Source of the DNA: CAZYHS01 sp964647545
GTDB lineage: Bacteria; UBA10199; GCA-002796325; 1-14-0-20-49-13
Reading direction: 5' to 3'
Assembly: GCA_964647545.1 (NCBI GenBank)
Contig: CAZYHS010000026.1
Location: 1-20,551 of the forward strand
DNA: 20,551 nucleotides
In this document: piece after piece, positions 6,948-13,104 of the stretch
Layout of the letters: every line of letters starts with the position of its first letter
How positions within the stretch are numbered: position 1 is the stretch's first letter
Made by a program: the position numbers and the translations under genes
The notes under the pieces: model-generated
What the model was told of the DNA's origin: nothing
Database searches by the model: none
The model's input: only the letters and a program-made list of their open reading frames with translations

Positions 6948-7358
6948 ATGAAAAAGGGTTTTACATTGATCGAACTTGTACTTGTGATCGCCGTGCTGGG
7001 AGTTCTTGTCGTGTCGGCGCTGCCTAACTACATAAACACGTCAACTCAGACCGAGATCGTGCTGAGAGACGCGGTGGTCGGCGCGATACGTTCGGGGATA
7101 GCGCTGGAAAGAGCCAAGCAGATGAATTCCGACGGCAGCGGCAGCTATCCGGCGGCTCTCGACTCTGTCGGCGCCGATACGCCCTGCGGAACGGGGGCCT
7201 CGGTAAGGTGCTTTGAAGCGATACTTCCGCTTGGCGTGACCAGTCCGGCATGGATAAAGGTCAACGAAAAACACTACACCTTCAACGACGGCACGACGAC
7301 CTATACCTACACCTACGACCCATCCACGGGGAGCTTTACGAGCCCGACGGCCCCGTAA
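6948..7358 (+). CDS. Type IV prepilin / pseudopilin
   Basis: This encodes a 136-residue protein with a canonical type III signal: MKKG|FTLIELVLVIAVLGVLVVSALP, with cleavage after Gly4, Phe at +1 and Glu at +5. The hydrophobic helix is followed by an amphipathic helix and a small globular domain. C-G-T-G-A-S-V-R-C in the middle gives a likely short disulfide loop. The C-terminus 'YTFNDGTTTYTYTYDPSTGSFTSP' is strand-rich, as in minor pilins and GspH/PilE-type pseudopilins. GAGGAGA lies just before the ATG. It would be processed by a prepilin peptidase and assembled in the inner membrane. Whether it is the major pilin or a minor one cannot be decided from the sequence. Confidence 0.88.
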   Translation: MKKGFTLIELVLVIAVLGVLVVSALPNYINTSTQTEIVLRDAVVGAIRSGIALERAKQMNSDGSGSYPAALDSVGADTPCGTGASVRCFEAILPLGVTSPAWIKVNEKHYTFNDGTTTYTYTYDPSTGSFTSPTAP

Positions 7359-7363
7359 AAACT

Positions 7364-7390
7364 CTTTCGAAAGCATTTTTTATTTTTTCT
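7364..7390 (+). terminator. Weak terminator candidate after the prepilin gene
   Basis: The palindrome CTTTCGAAAG (7364-7373) is followed by a T-rich stretch (7376-7390). The stem would be short, about three pairs with a four-base loop, so the call rests mainly on the T-run and position. Confidence 0.3.
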
Positions 7391-7417
7391 TGCCCCGAAG
7401 ACGCCGCGGTGTATATT
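7390..7417 (+). promoter_or_regulatory. Candidate promoter of the korAB operon
   Basis: TTGCCC (7390-7395) and TATATT (7412-7417) are separated by 16 bases. Transcription would start about 7424, giving a leader of about 38 bases before ATG 7462. The five-base repeats CGCGG (7405-7409) and CCGCG (7420-7424) flank the -10 box and could be half-sites of an operator. Confidence 0.45.
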
Positions 7418-7461
7418 TGCCGCGCTTTCAAAATTAAAAATAACCTCAACAGGTGAAAAAT

Positions 7462-9201
7462 ATGAACGTTCGAGACGTTGTCGTTGGCATGGTCGGTTCC
7501 GGCGGGGACGGCGTTGTCGCAATGGGCGATATTCTGGCGACGACAGCGGCTCATGACGGCTTGCATTGCATGCAGGTCAAGAGTTTCGGCCCGCAAATCA
7601 GAGGGGGCGAATCTTCTTGCATCGTTCGCATCGCCGACAGGCCCGTCCTTTCTCAAGGCGATCATCTAAATATTCTGGTCGCTTTCAACTGGAACGATTA
7701 CAAAAAATTTCCCGGAGAACTCACCTCACGCAATGGCGTTATGGTCGTTTGCGACGAGAAAAATACGCCCGACGAACCCGAACTTGAAGCCGGAGTTAAG
7801 GCGGGCGGGGTTTTAAAGGTCCCTTTTGACAGGCTGATAGCGGAGTCGGGCAATCCAAAAGCAAAAAATATTATCGCGCTGGGCATTCTGGCCGAGGCGT
7901 TTAATCTTCCGAAGGACGGCCTGAAAAAATACATCGAAAGAAAATTCAAAAAGAAAGGGCAGGAGGTCATCGATTCCAACATTAAGGCGGTCGATATCGG
8001 CATTAATTTTGCCGCCTCGTCTGGATTTAAATCGCCCTTGAAATTCGAATATACGCCAACCGGCAAACCCAAGTTCATTGCGACCGGTAACGACGCGATC
8101 GCCTACGGTGCGCTTGCTGCCGGCCTGAAATTTTTTGCAAGCTATCCAATTACGCCGGCCAGCGAGGTGATGGAATGGCTCTCACGCGAATTGCCGAAGT
8201 TCGGCGGAGCGATGGTTCAGGCAGAAGATGAAATCAGCGCGGTCTGCATGGTGACCGGCGCGTCGTTTGGCGGAGTCAAGTCGATGACCTCCACAAGCGG
8301 CCCGGGCGTTTCTCTTAAAATCGAGGCTTTGGGTCTTGGCTCGATGGCCGAACTTCCGTACGTGCTGGTGAACGTTCAGCGCGGCGGTCCGGCGACAGGT
8401 ATCCCGACAAAATCCGAACAGGCCGATCTTTCGCAGGCCGTTTTCGGCATGCACGGCGACGCGCCTCACGCGGTAGTTGCACCGGCCGACGTTGAAGATT
8501 GCTTCGAACTTACGCAGCGCGCTTTTAACATCGCCGAAAATTATCAAATGCCGGTGATTCTTCTGTCCGACCAGTTCATCGGTCATCGCAAAGATACGGT
8601 CGAAAAATTCGATTTAGAAAAGGTTGCGCCGCAAAGCCGCATCACTCCAAAAGATCCGCTGCGCGGTGAATACAAACGCTTTGCTTATACCGATACCGGC
8701 GTATCGCCAATGTCGTACCCGGGGATTAAAGGCGGCGAATATATTTGCAGCGGCATCGAGCACAACGAAATGGGTTATCCCACGTCGAGCCATTTTATTC
8801 ACGAGGAGATGAGCAAAAAGCGCCAGCGTAAGCTCGATCACCTCGCGGCAAACTATAAATTCATCCGTCGTTACGGCGTTGAAAAAGCCGACATCGGAAT
8901 TATTGCGTGGGGTTCTCCTAAGGGGGCGGTGCGTGAGGCGGTCGAAAAGGCGGTCGCCGACGGCCTGAAGGTGGCGGCGATAGTTCCGCAGCTTATTTAT
9001 CCATTACAGGCCGATTTGCTGAACGCTTTCTATTCAAGCTGCAAAAAGATCATGGTCGTTGAAATGAGTTTTTCGGGTCAGTTCAGAAATTATCTCGCCG
9101 GAGCTTCGCGTTTGCCGCACGACATCGTTCATTTAAAGAGCGGCGGCGCGCGTCAGTTTGAAGTCGGCGAAATTTTGAACGCGATAAAAGAAAACATTTA
9201 A
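7462..9201 (+). CDS. korA: 2-oxoacid:ferredoxin oxidoreductase, fused gamma-alpha subunit
   Basis: This encodes a 579-residue subunit. The N-terminal gamma domain (about 1-190) starts 'VVGMVGSGGDGVVAMGDIL' and includes 'GPQIRGGESSC'. The alpha domain contains 'SYPITP' (227-232), the substrate-side motif of this family, and 'TSTSGPG' (276-282). The following 'QRGGPATGIPTKSEQADL' is typical of 2-oxoglutarate-type enzymes. The gamma-alpha fusion followed by a separate beta subunit is the KorAB arrangement. It catalyses CoA-dependent oxidative decarboxylation of a 2-oxoacid, probably 2-oxoglutarate, with ferredoxin as acceptor, or the reverse. I chose ATG 7462 with AGGTG six bases upstream; GTG 7453 is an alternative. 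The beta subunit starts 11 bases after its stop. Exact substrate is inferred from family resemblance. Confidence 0.9.
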   Translation: MNVRDVVVGMVGSGGDGVVAMGDILATTAAHDGLHCMQVKSFGPQIRGGESSCIVRIADRPVLSQGDHLNILVAFNWNDYKKFPGELTSRNGVMVVCDEKNTPDEPELEAGVKAGGVLKVPFDRLIAESGNPKAKNIIALGILAEAFNLPKDGLKKYIERKFKKKGQEVIDSNIKAVDIGINFAASSGFKSPLKFEYTPTGKPKFIATGNDAIAYGALAAGLKFFASYPITPASEVMEWLSRELPKFGGAMVQAEDEISAVCMVTGASFGGVKSMTSTSGPGVSLKIEALGLGSMAELPYVLVNVQRGGPATGIPTKSEQADLSQAVFGMHGDAPHAVVAPADVEDCFELTQRAFNIAENYQMPVILLSDQFIGHRKDTVEKFDLEKVAPQSRITPKDPLRGEYKRFAYTDTGVSPMSYPGIKGGEYICSGIEHNEMGYPTSSHFIHEEMSKKRQRKLDHLAANYKFIRRYGVEKADIGIIAWGSPKGAVREAVEKAVADGLKVAAIVPQLIYPLQADLLNAFYSSCKKIMVVEMSFSGQFRNYLAGASRLPHDIVHLKSGGARQFEVGEILNAIKENI

Positions 9202-9212
9202 AAGGAAAACTT

Positions 9213-10076
9213 ATGACCGAAGTCAGAGACGTGGCCGGATTTAAAAAATATATTTCGACTCTAAAGCCGATCTGGTGCCCCGGTTGCGGCGATTACGCGG
9301 TTTTGACAAGCCTTGCCAAGGCGATGGCCGACCAAAATCTTGAAACGCACAACACCGCGGTCATCACAGGTATCGGCTGTTCGTCGAGGCTTCCGGGCTA
9401 TCTCAACGCATACGGATTCAACAGTATTCACGGCAGAGCCATTCCGATAGCTACCGGACTTAAAGTCAGTCGTCCGGAGCTAAGTGTTGTAGTTGCCGGC
9501 GGCGATGGCGACATGTTTGCGATCGGCGGCGGCCACATGGCGCACGTTGTTCGTCGAAACATCGACATGACGCTTCTTGTCATGGACAACAACATTTACG
9601 GTCTCACAAAAGGACAGGCGAGCCCGACGACGCCACTTGGCAGCAAGACCGCGACCACCGCCTTTGGCAGCATTTCGACGCCGATCAATACTTTGAAGGT
9701 CATGCTAGGCTACAACTGCAGCTTTATTGCGCAGGCCTCTTCGACCGATCCCGCTCACATGACGAAAATGATCATCGAGGCGATGAAGCATCCCGGTTTT
9801 TCGTACGTAAATATTCTGTCGCCGTGCGTGACGTACAGAGGTAACGAGCAGTATCAGTTCATAAAAGAGCGGGCTTTCCAGCTGGATCATACTTACGACA
9901 TTACCGACGACGTCGCCGCGTGGCAGCTCTTAAGCCGTAACGACGGCAAATATCCGCTGGGCGTTATTTATCAAAAGCCGCGCGCAACCTATCACGAGAT
10001 GCTGGGCAAGCTTCGCGAGAACGCCGGCATCGGAAACGTTTCAATTGCAGACGAGGCAAAATTATTTCAATCATGA
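9213..10076 (+). CDS. korB: 2-oxoacid:ferredoxin oxidoreductase beta subunit (TPP and Fe-S binding)
   Basis: This encodes a 287-residue subunit. The thiamine-diphosphate motif begins GDGD (97-100) and ends near 'MDNNIYGLTKGQ'. Four cysteines, C22 and C25 in 'WCPGCGDY', C56 in 'GIGCSS' and C205 in 'SPCVTY', have the spacing of the four ligands of the single [4Fe-4S] cluster in two-subunit 2-oxoacid:ferredoxin oxidoreductases. Electrons pass from TPP through this cluster to ferredoxin. AAAGGAAAA precedes the ATG. The stop overlaps the start of the next gene as ATGA, so the downstream cold-shock-like protein may be coupled to it. Confidence 0.92.
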   Translation: MTEVRDVAGFKKYISTLKPIWCPGCGDYAVLTSLAKAMADQNLETHNTAVITGIGCSSRLPGYLNAYGFNSIHGRAIPIATGLKVSRPELSVVVAGGDGDMFAIGGGHMAHVVRRNIDMTLLVMDNNIYGLTKGQASPTTPLGSKTATTAFGSISTPINTLKVMLGYNCSFIAQASSTDPAHMTKMIIEAMKHPGFSYVNILSPCVTYRGNEQYQFIKERAFQLDHTYDITDDVAAWQLLSRNDGKYPLGVIYQKPRATYHEMLGKLRENAGIGNVSIADEAKLFQS

Positions 10077-10477
10077 GCAACTTAATTTCATGGCAGCATA
10101 ACACAATTCCACTTCCTGCGGCGGCCGTTATCAGAGCCGATAAGTTTGAGGGAGCGGCTCCAACGGCCTCTGCCGCAGCTGTTGTTTCAGGCTTAGGTAC
10201 TGCCGAAAACGTTTCGACGCAACAGCCGCCTCAGGAGGAGTTGAAAATGCCCGAGGTCAACGATCTTTTTTCAAAGGGTCGCGTGACGAAATGGTTTCCA
10301 CGTCAGGGCTACGGAATCGTGACCGACAAAAATAACCGCGAGGTCTATTTCAGCCTTTTAGAGATGGATTTTGCGGGCGAGAAGGGGAAAGAGTCGCTAA
10401 AGGTCGGCGCGTTCGTAGGGTTTGACCCCAGCTGGACCAGTCACGGTCTGCACATCAAGCGCATGAAGGTCTATTGA
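10073..10477 (+). CDS. Cold-shock-domain-like protein with a possible Ala/Pro-rich extension
   Basis: The longest form has 134 residues and starts at an ATG overlapping the korB stop (ATGA). Residues 1-58 are low-complexity (Ala, Pro, Val, Gln). Residues 68-134 resemble a cold-shock domain: 'KGRVTKWFPRQGYGIV' corresponds to the 'GxVKWFxxxKGYGFI' RNP1 strand and 'EVYFSL' to the RNP2 'VFVH' strand. Aromatic residues are partly kept; the usual Phe and His of RNP1 and RNP2 are replaced. An internal ATG at 10247 (residue 59) has a strong AGGAGG eight bases upstream and would give a 76-residue protein of ordinary cold-shock size. Either or both starts may be used. It probably binds single-stranded nucleic acid; a link to korAB beyond shared transcription is not evident. 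Confidence 0.65.
   Translation: MSNLISWQHNTIPLPAAAVIRADKFEGAAPTASAAAVVSGLGTAENVSTQQPPQEELKMPEVNDLFSKGRVTKWFPRQGYGIVTDKNNREVYFSLLEMDFAGEKGKESLKVGAFVGFDPSWTSHGLHIKRMKVY
10233..10249 (+). promoter_or_regulatory. Strong internal Shine-Dalgarno and alternative start
   Basis: AGGAGG (10233-10238) sits eight bases before ATG 10247, in frame within the cold-shock-like gene. It is one of the best ribosome sites in the window, better than that of the longer form. Confidence 0.6.
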
Positions 10478-10480
10478 ACA

Positions 10481-10550
10481 ACAGTTAATTCGGTTTTGTC
10501 GGTTAGGTCAGTTAGTTCGGTTGGTCAGCCGAACTGAATTAACTGTTTTT
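10481..10550 (+). terminator. Nested hairpin with T-run ending the korAB transcript
   Basis: A 15-base arm (10481-10495, ACAGTTAATTCGGTT) pairs with 10532-10546 with a single G.U. A competing inner hairpin, AGTTCGGTT (10514-10522) with AGCCGAACT (10527-10535), forms around a GGTC loop, also with one G.U. Five or more T follow immediately (10546-10550). It starts three bases after the cold-shock-like gene and is a plausible intrinsic terminator, although it is larger than most. Confidence 0.6.
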
Positions 10551-10556
10551 CAAGTC

Positions 10557-10626
10557 ATTCCAGCGCATGCTGGAATATCCCGCACGTCTAGCGTGTCATT
10601 GCGAGGCCCGCAAGGGCCGCGGCAAT
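10557..10626. repeat. REP-like triple-hairpin element
   Basis: Three hairpins follow each other: ATTCCAGC (10557-10564) with GCTGGAAT (10569-10576); CACG (10583-10586) with CGTG (10592-10595); and ATTGC...GGCCC with GGGCC...GCAAT (10598-10626, GCAA loop). The words 'GTCATTCCAG' and 'GTCATTGCGAGG...GGCAATCT' resemble intergenic REP-type palindromes found in many bacterial genomes. No tyrosine transposase that might move them is in the window. Confidence 0.6.
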
Positions 10627-10691
10627 CTTCCTTCAACCCCAGATAATTAATTTTCGCGTTTAAGGAATCGAGAGGCTGAACTAAACTTTGC

Positions 10692-10852
10692 GGGGCCTGT
10701 CACGTGACAGCCCCAATTTTGGCATCGGCTAGCCTGTCCCGACAGCCGCACTGTTTTTGCATCAAAAATAGTTTGCGGTGTCGAGGATCCTCGATTTGGT
10801 ACTCATTTTTTCAGAAAAAAATAATACCAAATCGGGACTGGCAAAATTGGGG
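10692..10852. repeat. Nested multi-hairpin element
   Basis: There are five palindromes in 160 bases. A strong hairpin with 11 pairs lies at 10692-10714, followed by AATTTT. Outer arms CCCCAATTTTGGCA (10711-10724) and 10839-10852 match at 13 of 14 positions. Next inward, 10731-10741 pairs with 10832-10842 at 10 of 11. Enclosed hairpins are 10741-10782 (inner arms CTGTTTTTG/CAAAAATAG), the perfect 14-base palindrome TCGAGGATCCTCGA (10781-10794), and GATTTGGTA/TACCAAATC (10793-10801/10825-10833) with T6/A-run arms inside. Open frames here have no recognisable product. Some of these pairings share bases and would compete. It could be a structured RNA or a decayed mobile element. Confidence 0.55.
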
Positions 10853-10887
10853 CGCCCCGCCACGCGCCACCCGCACAAGATTAGCAC

Positions 10888-10953
10888 AAGTGTCGGACAC
10901 TTTAACGGCAAATTCTGTTATTTCCGTTTAGTCCGTTAACAGAATTAACGGAC
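10888..10953. repeat. Pair of strong palindromes
   Basis: AAGTGTC (10888-10894) and GACACTT (10896-10902) form an odd palindrome around one G. Further on GTCCGTTAA (10931-10939) pairs perfectly with TTAACGGAC (10945-10953). A competing pairing is ATTCTGTTA (10912-10920) with TAACAGAAT (10937-10945). The word CCTAACTGAAT that follows repeats, inverted, words found in the terminator-like hairpin at 10481-10550. Confidence 0.5.
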
Positions 10954-10970
10954 CTAACTGAATGAACAAA

Positions 10971-11109
10971 TTCAGGCGACTTATGTTTCAAGGGCCTCTC
11001 GCAGATCGATGCATCAAATGGCTTGGTGCCGCATCGATCGAGAGTGGAGGTGCGTTTGCAGGCCGCAACCTGCAAACGACACTGTCCCTTGAAATATAAG
11101 TCGCCTGAA
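10971..11109 (+). repeat. 139-base three-way-junction element with 24-base terminal arms
   Basis: The arms 10971-10994 and 11086-11109 are reverse complements at 23 of 24 positions; the one deviation is a G.U pair on the + strand. Inside are two independent hairpins. One has GATCGATGC (11004-11012) with GCATCGATC (11031-11039), extended by CTCTC/GAGAG outside a three-base bulge. The other is the perfect ten-base CGTTTGCAGG (11053-11062) with CCTGCAAACG (11069-11078). The fold is a closing stem plus two hairpin arms. It carries no plausible gene. It could be a MITE-like element or a structured RNA; it matches no RNA class I recognise. Confidence 0.65.
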
Positions 11110-11119
11110 AAGATACGCA

Positions 11120-11174
11120 CTGGAATGACATGCGTTTGATGCGGGTGGACTTTTAGACGCTTTTAAACCGAAAC
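11120..11174. other. Spacer before gltX with an inverted copy of the REP-like word
   Basis: CTGGAATGAC (11120-11129) is the reverse complement of GTCATTCCAG (10554-10563), so the palindrome-rich block is bracketed by inverted ten-base words 556 bases apart. I see no clear terminator for gltX on the - strand in the remaining bases. Confidence 0.4.
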
Positions 11175-12572
11175 TCAGGCCTTCAGGGCGTTGTCAAATC
11201 GCGCTAGCACTCGCTCTTTGCCCAAAATTGCCATGACTTCATAAATTCCGGGGCTGACAGTTGTACCGGTGAGCGCCACACGGCACGGCTGCGCCATGTC
11301 GAGCATCTTTTTGCCGCTCGCTTCAATAACTTTTTTGAACGCTTCGGCAATTGCGTGTTCGGTGAAGTCGGGGAGAGCTGCAAGGGCCTCTTTAACTTTT
11401 GTGAGGTCGGCTTTGCCTTCTTCGCTAAGCCATTTTGCTTTGGCCTTTTCGTCGAAAATTATTTCGTCGCGGAAATAAAATGCGCTGATCTCGGAAAGTT
11501 CATCGAAAGTCTTTGCGCGTTCGCGTTCACTCGAAACTGCGGCCACGCCCATTTTGCGGTCATTAACTTTCAGTCCGCGAGCTTCGATGTAGGGCGCGGT
11601 CGCGTCGAAAATTTCTTCGTTCGACAATTTCAACATGTGCTGGGAATTTACCCACTTGAGCTTTTCGGGATCGAAGACGGCCGGCGCTTTGCCGACATCG
11701 GCTAAATCAAACGCGTCGATCATCTCCTTTACTGTGAAGAGCTCCTGATCGCCGTGCGACCAGCCAAGCCTTGCAAGATAGTTGAGCAGCGCTTCGGGGA
11801 GATAGCCCTGTGCCTTGTATTCCATAACGCTCGTTGCGGCAAAACGCTTTGAGAGGCGCTTTTTGTCGGCGCCCAAAATCATCGGCAGGTGCGCAAACGC
11901 CGGTACCGGATAGTTGAAGGCGTTGTAGAGCAAGATCTGTCGCGGTGAATTGTTCAAATGATCGTCGCCGCGAATTACGTGAGTGATGTTCATTTCGACG
12001 TCGTCGACGACAACTGTGAAGTTGTAGGTCGGCGTGCCGTTGCTTCTCATGATGATGAGGTCGTCGAGTTCTTTGTTGTCGAACACGATGTCGCCTCTGA
12101 TGACGTCGCGAACAATTGTCTGTCCTTCGACAGGAGATTTAAAGCGGATCGAATATGCCTTGTCGCATTTGAAGTCGGCGGGAAGGTCGCGGCATTTGCC
12201 GTCGTATTTCGGTTTGCGTCCCTCTTTCATTGCGAGCTGACGTTTTTCTTCCAGCTCTTCGGGTGTGCAATAGCATTTGTAGGCGAGCCCGCGTTTTAAA
12301 AGGTCGTCGATGTGGGCGCTGTAACGGTCCATGCGCTGCATCTGGAAAAAGGGACCTTCGTCCCAAGTAAGCCCGAGCCATTTCATTCCTTCGATGATTG
12401 CGTCGGTGAATTCCTGTGTGGAGCGCTCGGTGTCGGTGTCTTCAACTCTTAAAACGAACGTGCCGCCGAGTTTTCTGGCCAGTAGCCAGTTGTAAAGTGC
12501 CGTTCTGGCACCGCCGATGTGAAGATGTCCCGTCGGGCTGGGAGCGAAGCGTACTCTGCATTTGTTTGTCAT
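11175..12572 (-). CDS. gltX: Glutamyl-tRNA synthetase
   Basis: This encodes a 465-residue class I synthetase of normal length. The HIGH signature is 'HLHIGG' (16-21) after 'FAPSPTG', and the KMSKS loop is 'KRLSK' (238-242). A zinc-type site is suggested by C100-x-C102, Y123 and C127 in 'YKCYCT...YDGKCR', the same pattern as the zinc-binding GluRS subgroup. The catalytic domain is followed by an all-helical anticodon-binding part ending near residue 465. It charges tRNA with glutamate in the cytoplasm. Whether it also charges tRNA-Gln cannot be told, since neither glnS nor gatCAB is present here. The Shine-Dalgarno is weak. It is a single-gene unit on this strand. Confidence 0.95.
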   Translation of the reverse strand: MTNKCRVRFAPSPTGHLHIGGARTALYNWLLARKLGGTFVLRVEDTDTERSTQEFTDAIIEGMKWLGLTWDEGPFFQMQRMDRYSAHIDDLLKRGLAYKCYCTPEELEEKRQLAMKEGRKPKYDGKCRDLPADFKCDKAYSIRFKSPVEGQTIVRDVIRGDIVFDNKELDDLIIMRSNGTPTYNFTVVVDDVEMNITHVIRGDDHLNNSPRQILLYNAFNYPVPAFAHLPMILGADKKRLSKRFAATSVMEYKAQGYLPEALLNYLARLGWSHGDQELFTVKEMIDAFDLADVGKAPAVFDPEKLKWVNSQHMLKLSNEEIFDATAPYIEARGLKVNDRKMGVAAVSSERERAKTFDELSEISAFYFRDEIIFDEKAKAKWLSEEGKADLTKVKEALAALPDFTEHAIAEAFKKVIEASGKKMLDMAQPCRVALTGTTVSPGIYEVMAILGKERVLARFDNALKA

Positions 12573-12583
12573 AATGGTGGCGG

Positions 12584-12612
12584 CTTCTATGCCAACTTGG
12601 ACAAAAATGCAA
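12584..12612 (-). promoter_or_regulatory. Weak candidate promoter of gltX
   Basis: On the - strand TTGCAT (12607-12612) and TAGAAG (12584-12589) are 17 bases apart, with three and four consensus matches. The start would lie only a few bases before the gltX ATG. The -35 box touches the edge of the duplicated gene end, so the duplication boundary may have set the present promoter. Confidence 0.3.
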
Positions 12613-12629
12613 GGGGTTCAATTTTTAGA
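12612..12629. repeat. Direct repeat, copy 1 of the duplicated gene end
   Basis: AGGGGTTCAATTTTTAGA is identical to 14015-14032. In both places it contains the stop codon and the first 3' flanking bases of the same - strand gene end. Confidence 0.75.
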
Positions 12630-12720
12630 GAGGGAGGGTTGTAGCGATTTTGCTCATACGCTGCGCAATCTTAGCGAAAACTTCTTTCGCTCTGCTCAGG
12701 GTTTTCGGATTACCTATACT
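12625..12720 (-). pseudogene. C-terminal remnant of a paralogue of the 14028-14780 gene
   Basis: Reading the - strand from 12720 to the stop at 12625 gives 31 residues: 'SIGNPKTLSRAKEVF', then 'AKIAQRMSKIATTLPL' and stop. The intact gene at 14028-14780 ends 'IGYLATRSAKEIFTQLQEILTTTLPI'. The shared elements (IG, R-AKE-V/I-F, TTLP-L/I) and the identical 18 bases around the stop show common descent. An in-frame TGA at 12721-12723 lies just upstream, and I see no start or longer matching frame, so this is a decayed tail and not a gene. The stretch from 12721 to 12805 holds no other feature I can support. Confidence 0.7.
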
Positions 12721-12805
12721 TCAAATAGTATATTCATGACGCAGGAATGGCCTAGCCAGAATACTCTCGAAATAGTTGGTTGTTGAAAGCAACTCAGAGA
12801 TGCTT

Positions 12806-13087
12806 TTATTCAACTGATTTGATTATCTCAGATAGGTTGACATGGAATGCTTTAGCGATTTTAAATAAATTAGAGAGGGTAATATTCTTTGTTTCGCCGC
12901 TTTCGATTCTTTGAAACTGTCGAAGATTTAATTCATAATTTTGCATTTGCTCCTGAGTTAATCCTTTTTCTTGGCGAAGTTGATAAATTCTCAGCTTAAG
13001 TTTTTTTGTGAGCCGTTCAAATTCTTCGAAATATGAACTATTTCGGTCGATTCCGCGTCGCTGGATTTCTACATGCCTTTTCGACAT
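12806..13087 (-). CDS. XRE-family helix-turn-helix regulator
   Basis: This encodes a 93-residue protein. Residues 32-88 form an XRE/Cro-type domain: 'LRIYQLRQEKGLTQEQMQNYELNLRQFQRIESGETKNITLSNLFKIAKAFHVNLSEI'-type order, with 'LTQEQM' and 'FQRIESGE' as helices 2 and 3, and the usual 'L.KIAKAF.V.LSE' ending. A basic N-terminal extension of 30 residues precedes it. It starts at ATG 13087 and is divergent from a small lipoprotein gene. The intergenic region holds a perfect palindrome over the predicted -10 box, so it probably represses itself and perhaps the lipoprotein gene. It lies inside the accessory island bracketed by a duplicated gene end. Confidence 0.85.
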   Translation of the reverse strand: MSKRHVEIQRRGIDRNSSYFEEFERLTKKLKLRIYQLRQEKGLTQEQMQNYELNLRQFQRIESGETKNITLSNLFKIAKAFHVNLSEIIKSVE

Positions 13088-13104
13088 GTAACACTCATGT
13101 CAAA

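Noticed and set aside
10704..10931. 75-codon open frame on + in the palindrome-rich region
   Set aside because: It runs through several perfect inverted repeats, has no ribosome site, and its composition follows the hairpins, not a protein.
10971..11109. Integron attC site
   Set aside because: The size and palindrome would fit, but there are no RYYYAAC/GTTRRRY core sites at the ends and no integron integrase or cassette array.
10971..11109. tRNA, tmRNA, 6S or SRP RNA
   Set aside because: Arm lengths, loops and conserved words (T-loop, anticodon loop, tag frame, SRP tetraloop) are not present.
10902..11120. 72-codon open frame on - across the three-way-junction element
   Set aside because: The frame is explained by the arms and hairpins; no ribosome site and no protein-like pattern.
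10478..11174. CRISPR array
   Set aside because: The palindromes differ from each other in sequence and spacing; there is no regular repeat-spacer pattern and no cas gene.
12562..12786. 74-codon open frame on + between gltX and the XRE gene
   Set aside because: It is antisense to the decayed gene end, which explains the open frame. No ribosome site is seen.
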